From contig JAPLQF010000022.1 of assembly GCA_026399875.1 (NCBI GenBank), forward strand, positions 62,001 through 126,000: a stretch of 64,000 nucleotides of DNA, read 5' to 3'. Positions 11,342-19,799 of this stretch are shown piece by piece. A model generated the notes under the pieces. It was not told the DNA's origin. It saw only the letters and a list, made by a program, of their open reading frames with translations, and did no database searches. Made by a program: the position numbers and the translations under genes. This stretch comes from Burkholderiales bacterium. GTDB taxonomy: Bacteria; Pseudomonadota; Gammaproteobacteria; Burkholderiales; Burkholderiaceae_E. The stretch's first letter is position 1, and each line of letters opens with the position of its first letter.

Positions 11342-12118
11342 ATGGATGTGAAGGGCAAGATTGCAGTCATTACCGGTGCCGCCAGCGGCATCGGCCGCGC
11401 CACGGCGCTCAAATTTCATGCCGAAGGCGCGGCCGGCATTGTCGTGGCCGACATGAATGAAGCCGGACTGCAGCCTGTAGCGCAGGCGGTCAACGGCCTG
11501 GCGGTGCGTTGCGACGTCAGTCGTGAAGCCGACATCCAGGCGCTGGTGGCAGCGGCCGAAGCCCGCTACGGGCGTGTCGACATCTTTTTTTCGAACGCGG
11601 GCATCGGTAACAGCAAAGGCGCCGAGCCGGATGACGAGATGTGGGACAAGATGTGGAAGATCCATCTGATGGCCCATGTCTGGGCGGCGCGTGCGCTGGT
11701 CGACAAGATGGTCGCTCGCGGTGAAGGTTATTTTCTGATTACCGCGTCTGCGGCTGGACTGCTCAACATCGTCGAGTCGGCGGCTTATGCGGTCACCAAG
11801 CATGCGGCGGTCGCGTTTGCAGAGTGGCTCTCGATCGCCTACGGTCGCAGCGGCTTGCATGTGTCCTGCCTGTGCCCTCAGGCCGTGCGAACCGGCATGG
11901 TGCCCGGCGATGGCGGATCGGCCGGTGGCGACGGCGTTCTGAGTGCAGAGGTGGTGGCCGATGAGATCGTGAAGGTCATGGCTGCCGAGACCTTCCTGGT
12001 CCTGCCGCATCCCGAGGTCCTGCAGTACATGCGCAAGAAAACCGATGACTATGATCGGTGGCTGGGCGGCATGCAGAAGCTCTTCATGAAGTCCCAGTCA
12101 AGCACTGTCTGGAAGTAG
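11342..12118 (+). CDS. short-chain dehydrogenase/reductase
   Basis: This 258-residue classical SDR has the NAD(P) motif T-G-A-A-S-G-I-G near residue 12, an N-A-G motif, and an active site with Ser in I-T-A-S-A-A-G and Y-A-V-T-K. An AAGGAGACGACTC ribosome site precedes the ATG. An Asp at the end of strand 2 (V-V-A-D-M) suggests NAD(H) preference. It sits between a nitroreductase and a chromate transporter, and the substrate is not evident. Confidence 0.88.
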   Translation: MDVKGKIAVITGAASGIGRATALKFHAEGAAGIVVADMNEAGLQPVAQAVNGLAVRCDVSREADIQALVAAAEARYGRVDIFFSNAGIGNSKGAEPDDEMWDKMWKIHLMAHVWAARALVDKMVARGEGYFLITASAAGLLNIVESAAYAVTKHAAVAFAEWLSIAYGRSGLHVSCLCPQAVRTGMVPGDGGSAGGDGVLSAEVVADEIVKVMAAETFLVLPHPEVLQYMRKKTDDYDRWLGGMQKLFMKSQSSTVWK

Positions 12119-12138
12119 ACGGCGGCCTGGCCAAGCCG

Positions 12139-13494
12139 ATGACGATCGACGCCACACCGACCGCCGACACGCGCTCAGCGCCTGAACCGGTCGGCTTTGT
12201 TCAGGCCTTTTTTTTCTGGCTCAAGCTGGGCTTTATCAGCTTCGGTGGACCGGCCGGGCAAATCGCCATCATGCACAGCGAACTGGTCGAACGTCGCCGC
12301 TGGATCAGCGAGCGGCGCTTTCTGCATGCGCTCAACTACTGCATGGTGTTGCCCGGGCCCGAGGCCCAGCAGCTGGCGACCTATATCGGCTGGCTGATGC
12401 ATCGCACTGCAGGCGGTCTGGTCGCTGGCGGACTCTTTGTGCTGCCGTCGCTCTTCCTGCTGATCGGTCTGTCCTGGATCTATATTCGCTTCGGTGAACT
12501 GCCGGTGGTGGCCGGTGTCTTTTATGGCCTGAAACCAGCGGTGGTCGCGCTCGTCCTGTATGCGGCGTTCCGAATCGGTTCGCGTGCGCTGCGCAACAGG
12601 GTGATGTGGGGCATTGCGATCACGGCGTTTCTGGCGATCGCCATCGTCGATGCACCGTTTCCGCTCGTCTTGATGGTCGCCGCGCTGATCGGTTTGCTGG
12701 GTGCGCGGCTTGCACCTCACTACTTTGTCATGGGGGGCGGCCACAGCGATACCGGCAAGGATTACGGTGCGGCGCTGATCGACGACGACACGCCGATCGC
12801 CCCGCACGCCCGCTTTTCGGCTGTGCGAATGGTGACGGTGATCGCAGTCGGCCTGCTGTTGTGGTCGCTTGCAATGGGCGCCCTGCTTGCCGCGAGCGGC
12901 ATGCAGGGCACGCTCACGCAAATGGGATGGTTCTTCACCAAGGCTGCACTGCTGACCTTCGGCGGCGCTTATGCGGTTCTGCCTTATGTGTACCAGGGCG
13001 CGGTCGAGGGTTATCAGTGGTTGAGTGGTCCGCAGATGATCGACGGCCTCGCGCTCGGCGAGACCACGCCCGGGCCGCTGATCATTGTGGTGGCATTCGT
13101 CGGCTTTATCGGTGGCTGGAGCAAGCAGGTCCTGGGGCCGGATATGCTCTTCCTTGGTGGAGCGATGGCCGCCTGCATCGTCGCTTTTTTCACGTTTTTG
13201 CCGTCCTTCGTTTTCATCTTTGCCGGCGGACCGCTGATCGAGGCGACGCACGGCAAGCTGGGCTTTACCGCGCCGCTGTCGGCCATTACCGCCGCGGTGG
13301 TGGGTGTCATCCTCAATCTCGCGTTGTACTTCGCCCTGCATGTGGCCTGGCCACAGGGCAGGGCGGGGCCCCCTGATCTGATTGCTGTAGCGGTCGCGCT
13401 GGCTGCCAGTGTGGCGCTGTTTCGATTCAAGGTCGGCGTGATACCTCTGCTGGCAGGCTGCGGCATGATTGGGCTCTTGCTCAGGCTTTTCTGA
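12139..13494 (+). CDS. chrA: ChrA family chromate efflux transporter
   Basis: This 451-residue membrane protein has two homologous CHR halves and about 10-12 hydrophobic segments. The first half has F-x-W-L-K-L-G-F-I-S-F-G-G-P-A-G-Q-I and the conserved N-Y-C-M-V-L-P-G-P-E-A-Q-Q-L-A. The second has F-F-T-K-A-A-L-L-T-F-G-G-A-Y-A-V-L-P and G-E-T-T-P-G-P. Length fits long-chain ChrA. The ATG at 12139 is preferred over upstream in-frame starts because it lies just before the family's N-terminus and outside the preceding SDR gene. ChrA exports chromate by a proton-coupled mechanism. No chrB regulator is adjacent. Confidence 0.88.
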   Translation: MTIDATPTADTRSAPEPVGFVQAFFFWLKLGFISFGGPAGQIAIMHSELVERRRWISERRFLHALNYCMVLPGPEAQQLATYIGWLMHRTAGGLVAGGLFVLPSLFLLIGLSWIYIRFGELPVVAGVFYGLKPAVVALVLYAAFRIGSRALRNRVMWGIAITAFLAIAIVDAPFPLVLMVAALIGLLGARLAPHYFVMGGGHSDTGKDYGAALIDDDTPIAPHARFSAVRMVTVIAVGLLLWSLAMGALLAASGMQGTLTQMGWFFTKAALLTFGGAYAVLPYVYQGAVEGYQWLSGPQMIDGLALGETTPGPLIIVVAFVGFIGGWSKQVLGPDMLFLGGAMAACIVAFFTFLPSFVFIFAGGPLIEATHGKLGFTAPLSAITAAVVGVILNLALYFALHVAWPQGRAGPPDLIAVAVALAASVALFRFKVGVIPLLAGCGMIGLLLRLF

Positions 13495-13559
13495 TTCGCA
13501 GGTCCGCGCGGTCAAGCCCCACCACTGATCGAGCAATCGCCTGTTGCCGGAGAATTGTC

Positions 13560-14264
13560 ATGTGTCCCAGCCCCATCTCCTCTTCCGGAGAGCCGCATTT
13601 CGAGCCATCGGTGCTACCCCCCGCTGCCGTGCCCTTCGACGCGATTCTGATGGCAGCTGGCGCCGGATCACGGCTTGGTCATCGCCCGAAATGCCTGCTG
13701 CAGCTCGACGGCGTGCCGCTGATCCTGCGGCAGATCAGCGCGCTGAAAGCGGCGGGTGTTGATGACCTGGTGGTCGTGCTCGGTTTTTACGCCGATGACA
13801 TTGCGCCCTTGCTGAGCGGAACTGGCGTACGGGTCGTTCGGAATCCTGATCCGGCTCAGGGCCAGATTTCATCGCAACGCATCGGGTTGCAGCAACTGCG
13901 CGGCAGATCCAACGCGGTCCTCATGGCGCTGGCTGATCAACCGTTGATTGATTCGCAGGATCTGGTTGATCTGATCGCACGATTTGCCAGGAGGCAGGCC
14001 GAGTGCCTGCTGATGTTTCCTCAGGTACAAGGTCAGCCGGGCAATCCGGTCATCTTTACCCCGGAAGTCCGAGATGCGGTGCTGTCAGCCGATCAGAGCA
14101 TCGGATGCAGACAATGGCGACAGGCCAATCGTTCGTCAGCACGGCCCTTCGACAGTGACAATCAGCATTACCTGATCGACATCGATACGCCCGAGGACAT
14201 CGATTCGTTTTGTCGGACAACCGGTTTGAGCCTGTCGTGGCCGGCCGACCGGAAAGAGGGCTGA
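13560..14264 (+). CDS. MocA-like nucleotidyltransferase (molybdenum cofactor cytidylyltransferase family)
   Basis: This 234-residue protein has an N-terminal NTP-transferase signature, L-M-A-A-G-A-G-S-R-L-G near residue 30, with a following K-C-L-L-Q-L-D-G-V-P-L lysine motif. It also has the metal-binding segment A-L-A-D-Q-P-L-I and the family motif Q-G-Q-P-G-N-P-V. These match MocA/MobA-like enzymes that add CMP to molybdopterin, and also a broader group of sugar-1-phosphate transferases. A GGAG ribosome site precedes the ATG. MocA normally serves xanthine-oxidase-type enzymes. The CoxD/CoxE-like pair at 6.8-9.1 kb is consistent with this, though no target enzyme is present. Confidence 0.75.
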   Translation: MCPSPISSSGEPHFEPSVLPPAAVPFDAILMAAGAGSRLGHRPKCLLQLDGVPLILRQISALKAAGVDDLVVVLGFYADDIAPLLSGTGVRVVRNPDPAQGQISSQRIGLQQLRGRSNAVLMALADQPLIDSQDLVDLIARFARRQAECLLMFPQVQGQPGNPVIFTPEVRDAVLSADQSIGCRQWRQANRSSARPFDSDNQHYLIDIDTPEDIDSFCRTTGLSLSWPADRKEG

Positions 14265-14271
14265 CGCGCGG

Positions 14272-14592
14272 CTAAGACGCTGCGCGGACAAGCGCGGCGC
14301 GTGCCTGCGCCTCTGCTGCCAGCGATGCGCTCAGTGGTGATCGGCAAAGACCTGCCTTGTCGTAGTTCATGTTTTCATGAAGCTGCGACATGGCCGGAAA
14401 GGCGTTCAGCAGCTGCCGGAAGGTGTCGTCGTGCTCAACCGACCCGAGTTCCTTCACCAGATGCTGAACCACCGAGCGATATTGCTCGGCATGAATCGGT
14501 TTGCTGCTGTGCTCAAGCCGCTCCAGCAACTGCGCCAGAGTCAGCAGTACGGTGAGCCGCGGTGGTACTTCAATACGAGTGATTGTGCTCAT
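14272..14592 (-). CDS. small conserved protein of unknown function
   Basis: This 106-residue protein starts at an ATG (14592) preceded by a GAGGGATGAC ribosome site. It is mostly helical-looking, with a Leu-rich middle (L-L-T-L-A-Q-L-L-E-R-L-E) and an Ala-rich tail, no signal peptide and no Cys cluster. I do not recognise the family. It lies on the same strand about 100 nt downstream of the 103-residue gene at 14697-15008, suggesting a two-gene unit behind the CoA-transferase gene. Confidence 0.6.
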   Translation of the reverse strand: MSTITRIEVPPRLTVLLTLAQLLERLEHSSKPIHAEQYRSVVQHLVKELGSVEHDDTFRQLLNAFPAMSQLHENMNYDKAGLCRSPLSASLAAEAQARAALVRAAS

Positions 14593-14696
14593 GTCATCCC
14601 TCTGAACCTCGCCATTCATGTTGGCGAACAAAGCAGACGTTGGGCTGAATGTGGCGGCTTCAAGCGGGGCAGTTCTTGGGCAAACCCGCTGTACTG

Positions 14697-15008
14697 TCAG
14701 TCGAAGAGACCGTCCGCATTCCAGCCAAGCAGCTCGGCGAGTCGCTGCGCGACCCATTGGGACTCGGCCAGAGACAGGTTCACCTCGCCTCCGATCAGCC
14801 CCTGCTGCATGCGTTGAAGCACATCCCATTCGGTGATGCTCAGTTGCCAGAGTGTGTCGCGCGCCGGATCCATCAGCATCTGTGCCATGTCTTCGCACAG
14901 ATCGTAGCGTTGCGCGATGAAAGCGCGTGACTCCCGGGGCTTGATGCGCCCGGGGTCGAGATACAGACGAATGAAGGACTCGGGAATCTCGATCTGACTG
15001 TCGCTCAT
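14697..15008 (-). CDS. small conserved Burkholderiales-type protein
   Basis: This 103-residue acidic protein is rich in Trp, Gln and Leu with no membrane segment. It opens I-x-I-P-E-S-F-I and has R-Y-D-L-C-E-D-M-A-Q and an R-L-A-E-L-L-G-W near the end. I recall similar roughly 100-residue proteins in Burkholderiales that carry vague labels such as chaperone-associated ATPase, but no Walker motif is present here, so such a label is not supported. It ends about 100 nt before the next small gene on the same strand. Confidence 0.62.
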   Translation of the reverse strand: MSDSQIEIPESFIRLYLDPGRIKPRESRAFIAQRYDLCEDMAQMLMDPARDTLWQLSITEWDVLQRMQQGLIGGEVNLSLAESQWVAQRLAELLGWNADGLFD

Positions 15009-15052
15009 GCGGTGTCCTGACGGTGCTGAGCGACGGCAGATGCCTCAAGAAC

Positions 15053-16306
15053 TCAGGTTGAAGAAATCGTGCCGGATTTGGTCAATGCATCGATCGCGGT
15101 TTGATCCATACCGAGTTCGCGCAGCACTTCATGCGTGTGCTGGCCGAGCATCGGTGGGGGGCGGCGATAGGACACCGGTGTCTTCGACATGCGGATCGGA
15201 CTGCCGATGCCAGGCGCCTCGCCACCCAGTGGATGGGGGATGCCAATGCGCGTGCCCAGATGCTTTACCTGAGGATGCTCGAGCGCTTGCGCGTAGTTGT
15301 TGATCGGCCCGGCCGGAACACCGACTTTCGTAAACAGCGTCTCCCAGTGCTCGCGGGTCTGGGTACGGGTGACCGAGCCAAACAGCTCGCCCAGTTCGTT
15401 GCGGTGAGCGATGCGCGAGGCATTGTCTTTAAAGCGCGGATCTTCGCCCCACTCGGGATGCTCGAGCGCGTTGCACAAGGTCACGAACTGCTTCTGGTTG
15501 GCGCTGGCAATGATCAGCAGCCCGTCGGAGCAGGGGTAGACGCCGTAGGGTGTGATGTTCGGGGCGTGGTTGCCGGTGCGCCCGGGAATCGCTCCGCCGA
15601 CCATATGGTTCGACAACTGCCCTGAGCTGATTGCCATCACGGTCGACATCAGCGAGATGTCCAGATGCTGGCCTTCGCCAGTGACCGTGCGGTGATGCAG
15701 CGCGGCGAGAATCGCCACGGTGGCATACATGCCAGTGGACAGATCGACCAGCGGCACACCCAGGCGCTGCGGGCCACCGCCTGGCAGATCGTCGCGCTCG
15801 CCGGTGACGCTCATCAGTCCGCCCATCCCCTGGAACAGATAGTCGTAGCCGGGACGCTCTGCCCACGGGCCGGTCTGGCCGAAGCCGGTCACCGAGCAGT
15901 AGATCAGGCGCGGGTTGAGTTTGCGCAGTGACGCGGCATCGAGACCGTAACGGGCCAGGTCGCCGACCTTGAAATTTTCGATGCAGATATCGGCGCTCAT
16001 GGCGAGCTTGCGGATAACCTCCTGCCCTTCGGGGCTGGCCAGATCAACCGCGACAGAACGCTTGTTGCGGTTGGCCGACATGAAATAGGCCGACTCCTTG
16101 GTCTGCTCGCCCTTGTCGTTCTTGAACCAGGGAGGACCCCATTGGCGCGACTCGTCGCCGATATTCGGGCGCTCGATCTTGATGACGTCGGCACCGAGGT
16201 CTCCAAGGGTCTGAACACAAAAGGGGGCCGCCAGCACTCGGGAGAGGTCGAGGACGCGAATCCCGTTCAGCGGGCCGGTATTTTCGGGAAGGGTGGTGGC
16301 GTTCAA
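15053..16306 (-). CDS. CaiB/BaiF family CoA-transferase
   Basis: This 417-residue type III CoA-transferase has the N-terminal G-I-R-V-L-D-L-S-R-V-L-A-A-P-F motif, L-G-A-D-V-I-K-I-E, the N-R-N-K-R-S region, and the active-site Asp area C-I-E-N-F-K-V-G-D-L-A-R-Y-G-L-D. These enzymes move CoA between carboxylates such as formate/oxalate, carnitine or succinate/itaconate. No partner lyase or dehydrogenase is adjacent, so the substrate is open. The gene is divergent from senB across a 164-nt gap. Confidence 0.9.
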   Translation of the reverse strand: MNATTLPENTGPLNGIRVLDLSRVLAAPFCVQTLGDLGADVIKIERPNIGDESRQWGPPWFKNDKGEQTKESAYFMSANRNKRSVAVDLASPEGQEVIRKLAMSADICIENFKVGDLARYGLDAASLRKLNPRLIYCSVTGFGQTGPWAERPGYDYLFQGMGGLMSVTGERDDLPGGGPQRLGVPLVDLSTGMYATVAILAALHHRTVTGEGQHLDISLMSTVMAISSGQLSNHMVGGAIPGRTGNHAPNITPYGVYPCSDGLLIIASANQKQFVTLCNALEHPEWGEDPRFKDNASRIAHRNELGELFGSVTRTQTREHWETLFTKVGVPAGPINNYAQALEHPQVKHLGTRIGIPHPLGGEAPGIGSPIRMSKTPVSYRRPPPMLGQHTHEVLRELGMDQTAIDALTKSGTISST

Positions 16307-16470
16307 GGTGTCTCCTGGTTTGATGGTTGCTCAATGACGTCGATCGATTCGATGAGGATTGAACCGATGCGCGGTGCCGGTATCTTATTCCACAGGATGA
16401 CCGGAAAGGCCTGGATGCTTTCGTGGGCCTCTTCGGTCGGCCTTTCGTCCGGTGACGTTAGACTGACGCG

Positions 16471-17436
16471 GTGGACAGAAGCGACATCGTCATCGTCACT
16501 CCGGCTCTGGCGGATGCCAACAACGGCAATTGGCAGACTGCACATCGATGGGAGCGATACCTGTCGCAAGCTTACCGTGTCAGGCTTTGCAAGGCCTGGG
16601 AAGGCGGACACGAATCATTGCTGATCGCCATGCATGCGCGCCGGTCGGCGGATTCGGTTGCTGCCTGGCGATCGACGCATCCTGATCGGCCGATCCTGCT
16701 GGTTCTGACCGGAACCGATCTCTATCGGGATATCGCCAGAGATGACTCTGCGAAACAGTCGATCCGGTTTGCTGATTCGCTGGTTGTCCTCAATGAACTC
16801 GGTGCGCAGCGTCTGGCGCCCCAGGACCGTGAAAAAACAAGCGTGATCCTGCAATCCAGTTCGCCACGCAAGGCGCTGCAGCGCACCGATCGGCATCTTC
16901 GCGCGCTCATGGTCGGTCATCTGCGCGCCGAAAAATTGCCGCAGACTTTTTTCAGCGCGGCACGCCGCCTGGTCGATCGCGATGACATCCTGCTTGACCA
17001 TATCGGTTCGGCGCTCGATCCCGCGTTGGGTGAGCAGGCGCTGGCGCTCATGCAGCAATGCCCGCAGTACCGCTGGCTCGGCCCCCTGCCGCATCAGGCG
17101 GTGCGACGGCGCATTCAGGCAGCACATGTCCTGGTGCACCCGAGCCGCATGGAAGGCGGTGCCCATGTGGTGGTCGAGGCGGTGCGAAGCGGTACGCCTG
17201 TGCTGGCTTCTGGCGTCGACGGCAACATCGGGCTGCTCGGCCCTGACTACACAGGCTATTTTCCGGTCGGCAACGATCTCGCGCTGGCCAGCCTGCTCGA
17301 ATCAGCCCGCGACCTTCCCGGTATGCTCGCAGGCTTGAAAGCCGAGTGCGATGCGCGTGCGCCCTTGTTCGAGCCAGCGCGTGAGCGGGCCGCAGTGCAG
17401 AGCCTTGTCGCGTCTCTCATCAGGCGTCACTCATAA
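16471..17436 (+). CDS. senB: SenB-like selenosugar synthase (TIGR04348-type glycosyltransferase)
   Basis: This 321-residue GT-B-like glycosyltransferase has an N-terminal signature T-P-A-L-A-D-A-N-N-G-N-W-Q-T-A followed by W, then L-I-A-M-H-A-R-R-S-A and L-V-L-T-G-T-D-L-Y-R-D-I. These are hallmarks of the family shown in selenoneine biosynthesis to make selenosugars from UDP-N-acetylhexosamine and selenophosphate. A second Rossmann half starts at A-L-M-V-G-H-L-R-A-E-K and includes H-P-S-R-M-E-G-G. The start is a GTG with a weak ribosome site. selD follows 36 nt downstream, which provides the selenophosphate. The SenA (EgtB-like) enzyme expected for selenoneine is not in the window. Confidence 0.85.
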   Translation: MDRSDIVIVTPALADANNGNWQTAHRWERYLSQAYRVRLCKAWEGGHESLLIAMHARRSADSVAAWRSTHPDRPILLVLTGTDLYRDIARDDSAKQSIRFADSLVVLNELGAQRLAPQDREKTSVILQSSSPRKALQRTDRHLRALMVGHLRAEKLPQTFFSAARRLVDRDDILLDHIGSALDPALGEQALALMQQCPQYRWLGPLPHQAVRRRIQAAHVLVHPSRMEGGAHVVVEAVRSGTPVLASGVDGNIGLLGPDYTGYFPVGNDLALASLLESARDLPGMLAGLKAECDARAPLFEPARERAAVQSLVASLIRRHS

Positions 17437-17472
17437 GGCCTCACCCGTCTGTCGATCAATGAAGGAGTCAAT

Positions 17473-18537
17473 ATGAATTCGCCCAAAACGCTGACTGAGC
17501 CGCGCCTGACCTCGTTGTCACATGGCGGCGGTTGCGGCTGCAAGATTGCCCCCGGCGTGCTGTCCGAGATCCTCAAGGGCACCGCAGCCATGCCGGTGCC
17601 TAAAGAATTGCTGGTCGGTATCGAGACCGCTGATGACGCGGCGGTCTATCAGCTCAATGACGAGCAGGCAGTGATTGCCACAACCGATTTTTTCATGCCG
17701 ATCGTCGATGATCCGATCGACTTCGGGCGTATCGCGGCAACGAATGCGATCAGCGACGTCTATGCCATGGGCGGGCGGCCGATCATGGCGCTGGCGCTGG
17801 TTGGCATGCCGATCAATGTGCTGTCGACGCAGACCATCGGCAAAATCCTCGAGGGTGGCGCATCGGTCTGTCGAGCCGCCGGCATTCCGATTGCAGGCGG
17901 TCACACCATCGATTCGGTTGAAGCGATTTATGGGCTGGTGGCGATTGGTCTGGTGCATCCGAAGCATGTCAAGCGAAATGCCGATGCACGCCCTGGCGAC
18001 GTGCTGATCCTGGGCAAGCCGATCGGGGTGGGTGTGATGTCGGCTGCGCTGAAAAAAGGCGAGCTTGGGGACGCCGGTTATGCGCAGATGATCGCGACCA
18101 CAACCAGACTCAATACCCCGGGCCCTGATCTTGCGGCGCTACCGGGTGTCCATGCCCTGACCGACATCACCGGCTTTGGCCTGGCTGGCCACACGCTTGA
18201 GCTGGCGCGGGGTGCGCGATGCGAGGTCTCGATCGACTGGCGGTCGGTGCCGCAGCTCGACGGAGTTCGTGCGCTTGCAGCCCGCGGCTTCGTCACCGGA
18301 GCATCCGAGCGCAACTGGGCAGGCTATGGCCACGATGTCGCGTTGCCGCAGGGTTTCGACCCGGTCGATCGAGCCTTGCTGACCGATCCGCAGACCAGTG
18401 GCGGCCTGCTGGTGTCGTGCGAGCCCTCTGCAGTCGATGCGGTGATGGCCGTTTTCAGTCGCCACGGTTTCGAGCAGGCTGCGGTCGTCGGATCGGTAAA
18501 GGCGGCCAGTGGATCACCCCGGCTTGTCGTGGTCTGA
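17473..18537 (+). CDS. selD: selenide, water dikinase (selenophosphate synthetase; SenC-like by context)
   Basis: This 354-residue AIRS/SelD enzyme makes selenophosphate from selenide and ATP. The N-terminal glycine-rich loop S-H-G-G-G-C-G-C-K carries the catalytic Cys21 and Lys24. The first position is Cys, not selenocysteine. The core has A-T-T-D-F-F, N-A-I-S-D-V-Y-A-M-G-G and A-G-G-H-T-I-D-S, the usual ATP/metal-binding Asp and Gly motifs, and T-D-I-T-G-F-G-L-A-G-H. AAGGAG precedes the ATG. It follows senB by 36 nt. No mnmH or selA/selB gene is near, so supply to SenB is the simplest reading, although cellular pools may be shared. Confidence 0.93.
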   Translation: MNSPKTLTEPRLTSLSHGGGCGCKIAPGVLSEILKGTAAMPVPKELLVGIETADDAAVYQLNDEQAVIATTDFFMPIVDDPIDFGRIAATNAISDVYAMGGRPIMALALVGMPINVLSTQTIGKILEGGASVCRAAGIPIAGGHTIDSVEAIYGLVAIGLVHPKHVKRNADARPGDVLILGKPIGVGVMSAALKKGELGDAGYAQMIATTTRLNTPGPDLAALPGVHALTDITGFGLAGHTLELARGARCEVSIDWRSVPQLDGVRALAARGFVTGASERNWAGYGHDVALPQGFDPVDRALLTDPQTSGGLLVSCEPSAVDAVMAVFSRHGFEQAAVVGSVKAASGSPRLVVV

Positions 18538-18584
18538 TACGCCAGCAGGTCACAATCACGCCCACCTCATCAGGGAGACAAACA

Positions 18585-19025
18585 ATGAACAGCACCACGA
18601 CTGCTGAGACGACCGCGACCGCCAACGACATGAGCGCCGGCACCATGGTTCATGCCACCACCTTGAACTCACCCCTGGTGCCGGGCAGACGTGCGTTTTT
18701 TACCTATCGCGATCTGATGGTTGCCGCAGCCACAGGCGGCAAGCTCCGGGCGCAGGTCATGTCGTCGAGTCAGGGCCTGTCGCAACCGACCGGTTGGCAC
18801 TACCACGTCTGCGAGGCTCAGTTCATCTATGCCCTGAAGGGCTGGGTCGATCTCGAATTTGAGGACGGCCGAACGATTCGATTGCAGGCGGGGGAGTCGA
18901 TGCTGATTCCTGGAGGCATGAAGCACAACGAGATCGCCACCTCAACCGAATTCGAACTGCTCGAGGTGACTTTGCCCGGCGAAATGGGCACGGTGCCTTG
19001 CGATAAGCCTGATGGGCTTGCCTGA
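18585..19025 (+). CDS. cupin domain protein
   Basis: This is a 146-residue single-domain cupin. Motif 1 is G-W-H-Y-H-V-C-E-A-Q-F with His72, His74 and Glu77. The canonical Glu spacing is shifted, with Gln79 near the usual place. Motif 2 is G-E-S-M-L-I-P-G-G-M-K-H with His114. The first 20 residues are Thr/Ala-rich. A CAGGGAGAC ribosome site sits before the ATG. It starts 47 nt after the selD stop on the same strand, so it may be the third gene of the senB-selD unit, or it may belong functionally to the carbohydrate locus that follows on the other strand. Its reaction is unknown. Confidence 0.8.
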   Translation: MNSTTTAETTATANDMSAGTMVHATTLNSPLVPGRRAFFTYRDLMVAAATGGKLRAQVMSSSQGLSQPTGWHYHVCEAQFIYALKGWVDLEFEDGRTIRLQAGESMLIPGGMKHNEIATSTEFELLEVTLPGEMGTVPCDKPDGLA

Positions 19026-19046
19026 CCCCGGCGGGGGCAGCCTGGT

Positions 19047-19799
19047 TCAGTAGGTCGAGCGCCCGCCGGTAATGTCGAAGACCGCGCCGGTCGAGAACGA
19101 GCACTCCTCGCTCGATAGCCAGGCCGCCATGGCGGCAATTTCGCCGACCTCGACGAACCGACCCATCGGAATCTTGCCCAGCATGTAGTCGATATGGCTT
19201 TGGGTCATCTGCTCGAACATCGAGGTTTTGGCCACCGCAGGCGTGATCGCGTTGACCAGCACGCCGCGGGTAGCGACTTCCTTGGCGAGGGATTTCGTGA
19301 GAGCGATCAGGCCGGCCTTGCTCGCACTGTAGTGGGAGGCATTAGGATTGCCTTCCTTGCCGGCCACCGAGGCGATGTTCACGATGCGGCCATAGCCTTG
19401 CGAGAGCATGAGCGGGACGACATGTCTGCAGGTCAGCCAGGGTGCGACAAGGTTGACCTCGATGACCTGGCGCCAGACCGCGGGGTCGAGTTCCCAGGAG
19501 GGCGCATTGCCGCCGGTGATACCGGCGTTGTTGACCAGGATGTCGATCCTGCTCGCTTTCGCGAGCGCATCAGCGCTGGCGGCCGCAACCGCGGCATCAT
19601 CGGTGAGTTCGACAACCCGGGTATCGACCGACCCAATTGAACTGAGCTCGCCCGCGGCCTTGTTGAGAGCGTGTGCGTCAACATCCCACAGGATCGCCCG
19701 CGCACCCGATTGAAGAAGTCGCTGTGCGATCGCCAGCCCGATGCCTTGCGCGCCGCCGGTGATGACGGCGACTCGACCGTTCAGATCGATCTGATTCAT
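19047..19799 (-). CDS. SDR family oxidoreductase in carbohydrate-acid locus
   Basis: This 250-residue classical SDR has T-G-G-A-Q-G-I-G (NAD(P) loop), N-N-A-G, a catalytic Ser in N-I-A-S-V-A-G-K and Y-S-A-S-K. Asp at the end of strand 2 (L-W-D-V-D) favours NAD(H). It is the last gene of a minus-strand unit: its ATG overlaps the stop of the DenD-like gene by 4 nt. Related enzymes oxidise sugars or sugar acids (for example fucose or 2-keto-3-deoxy acid dehydrogenases). A sugar-acid substrate is inferred from the neighbours only. Confidence 0.88.
   Translation of the reverse strand: MNQIDLNGRVAVITGGAQGIGLAIAQRLLQSGARAILWDVDAHALNKAAGELSSIGSVDTRVVELTDDAAVAAASADALAKASRIDILVNNAGITGGNAPSWELDPAVWRQVIEVNLVAPWLTCRHVVPLMLSQGYGRIVNIASVAGKEGNPNASHYSASKAGLIALTKSLAKEVATRGVLVNAITPAVAKTSMFEQMTQSHIDYMLGKIPMGRFVEVGEIAAMAAWLSSEECSFSTGAVFDITGGRSTY

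Noticed and set aside
17473..18537. SelD with an in-frame selenocysteine TGA
   Set aside because: The active-site codon in S-H-G-G-G-C-G-C is TGC (Cys21), and no in-frame TGA occurs before the stop.
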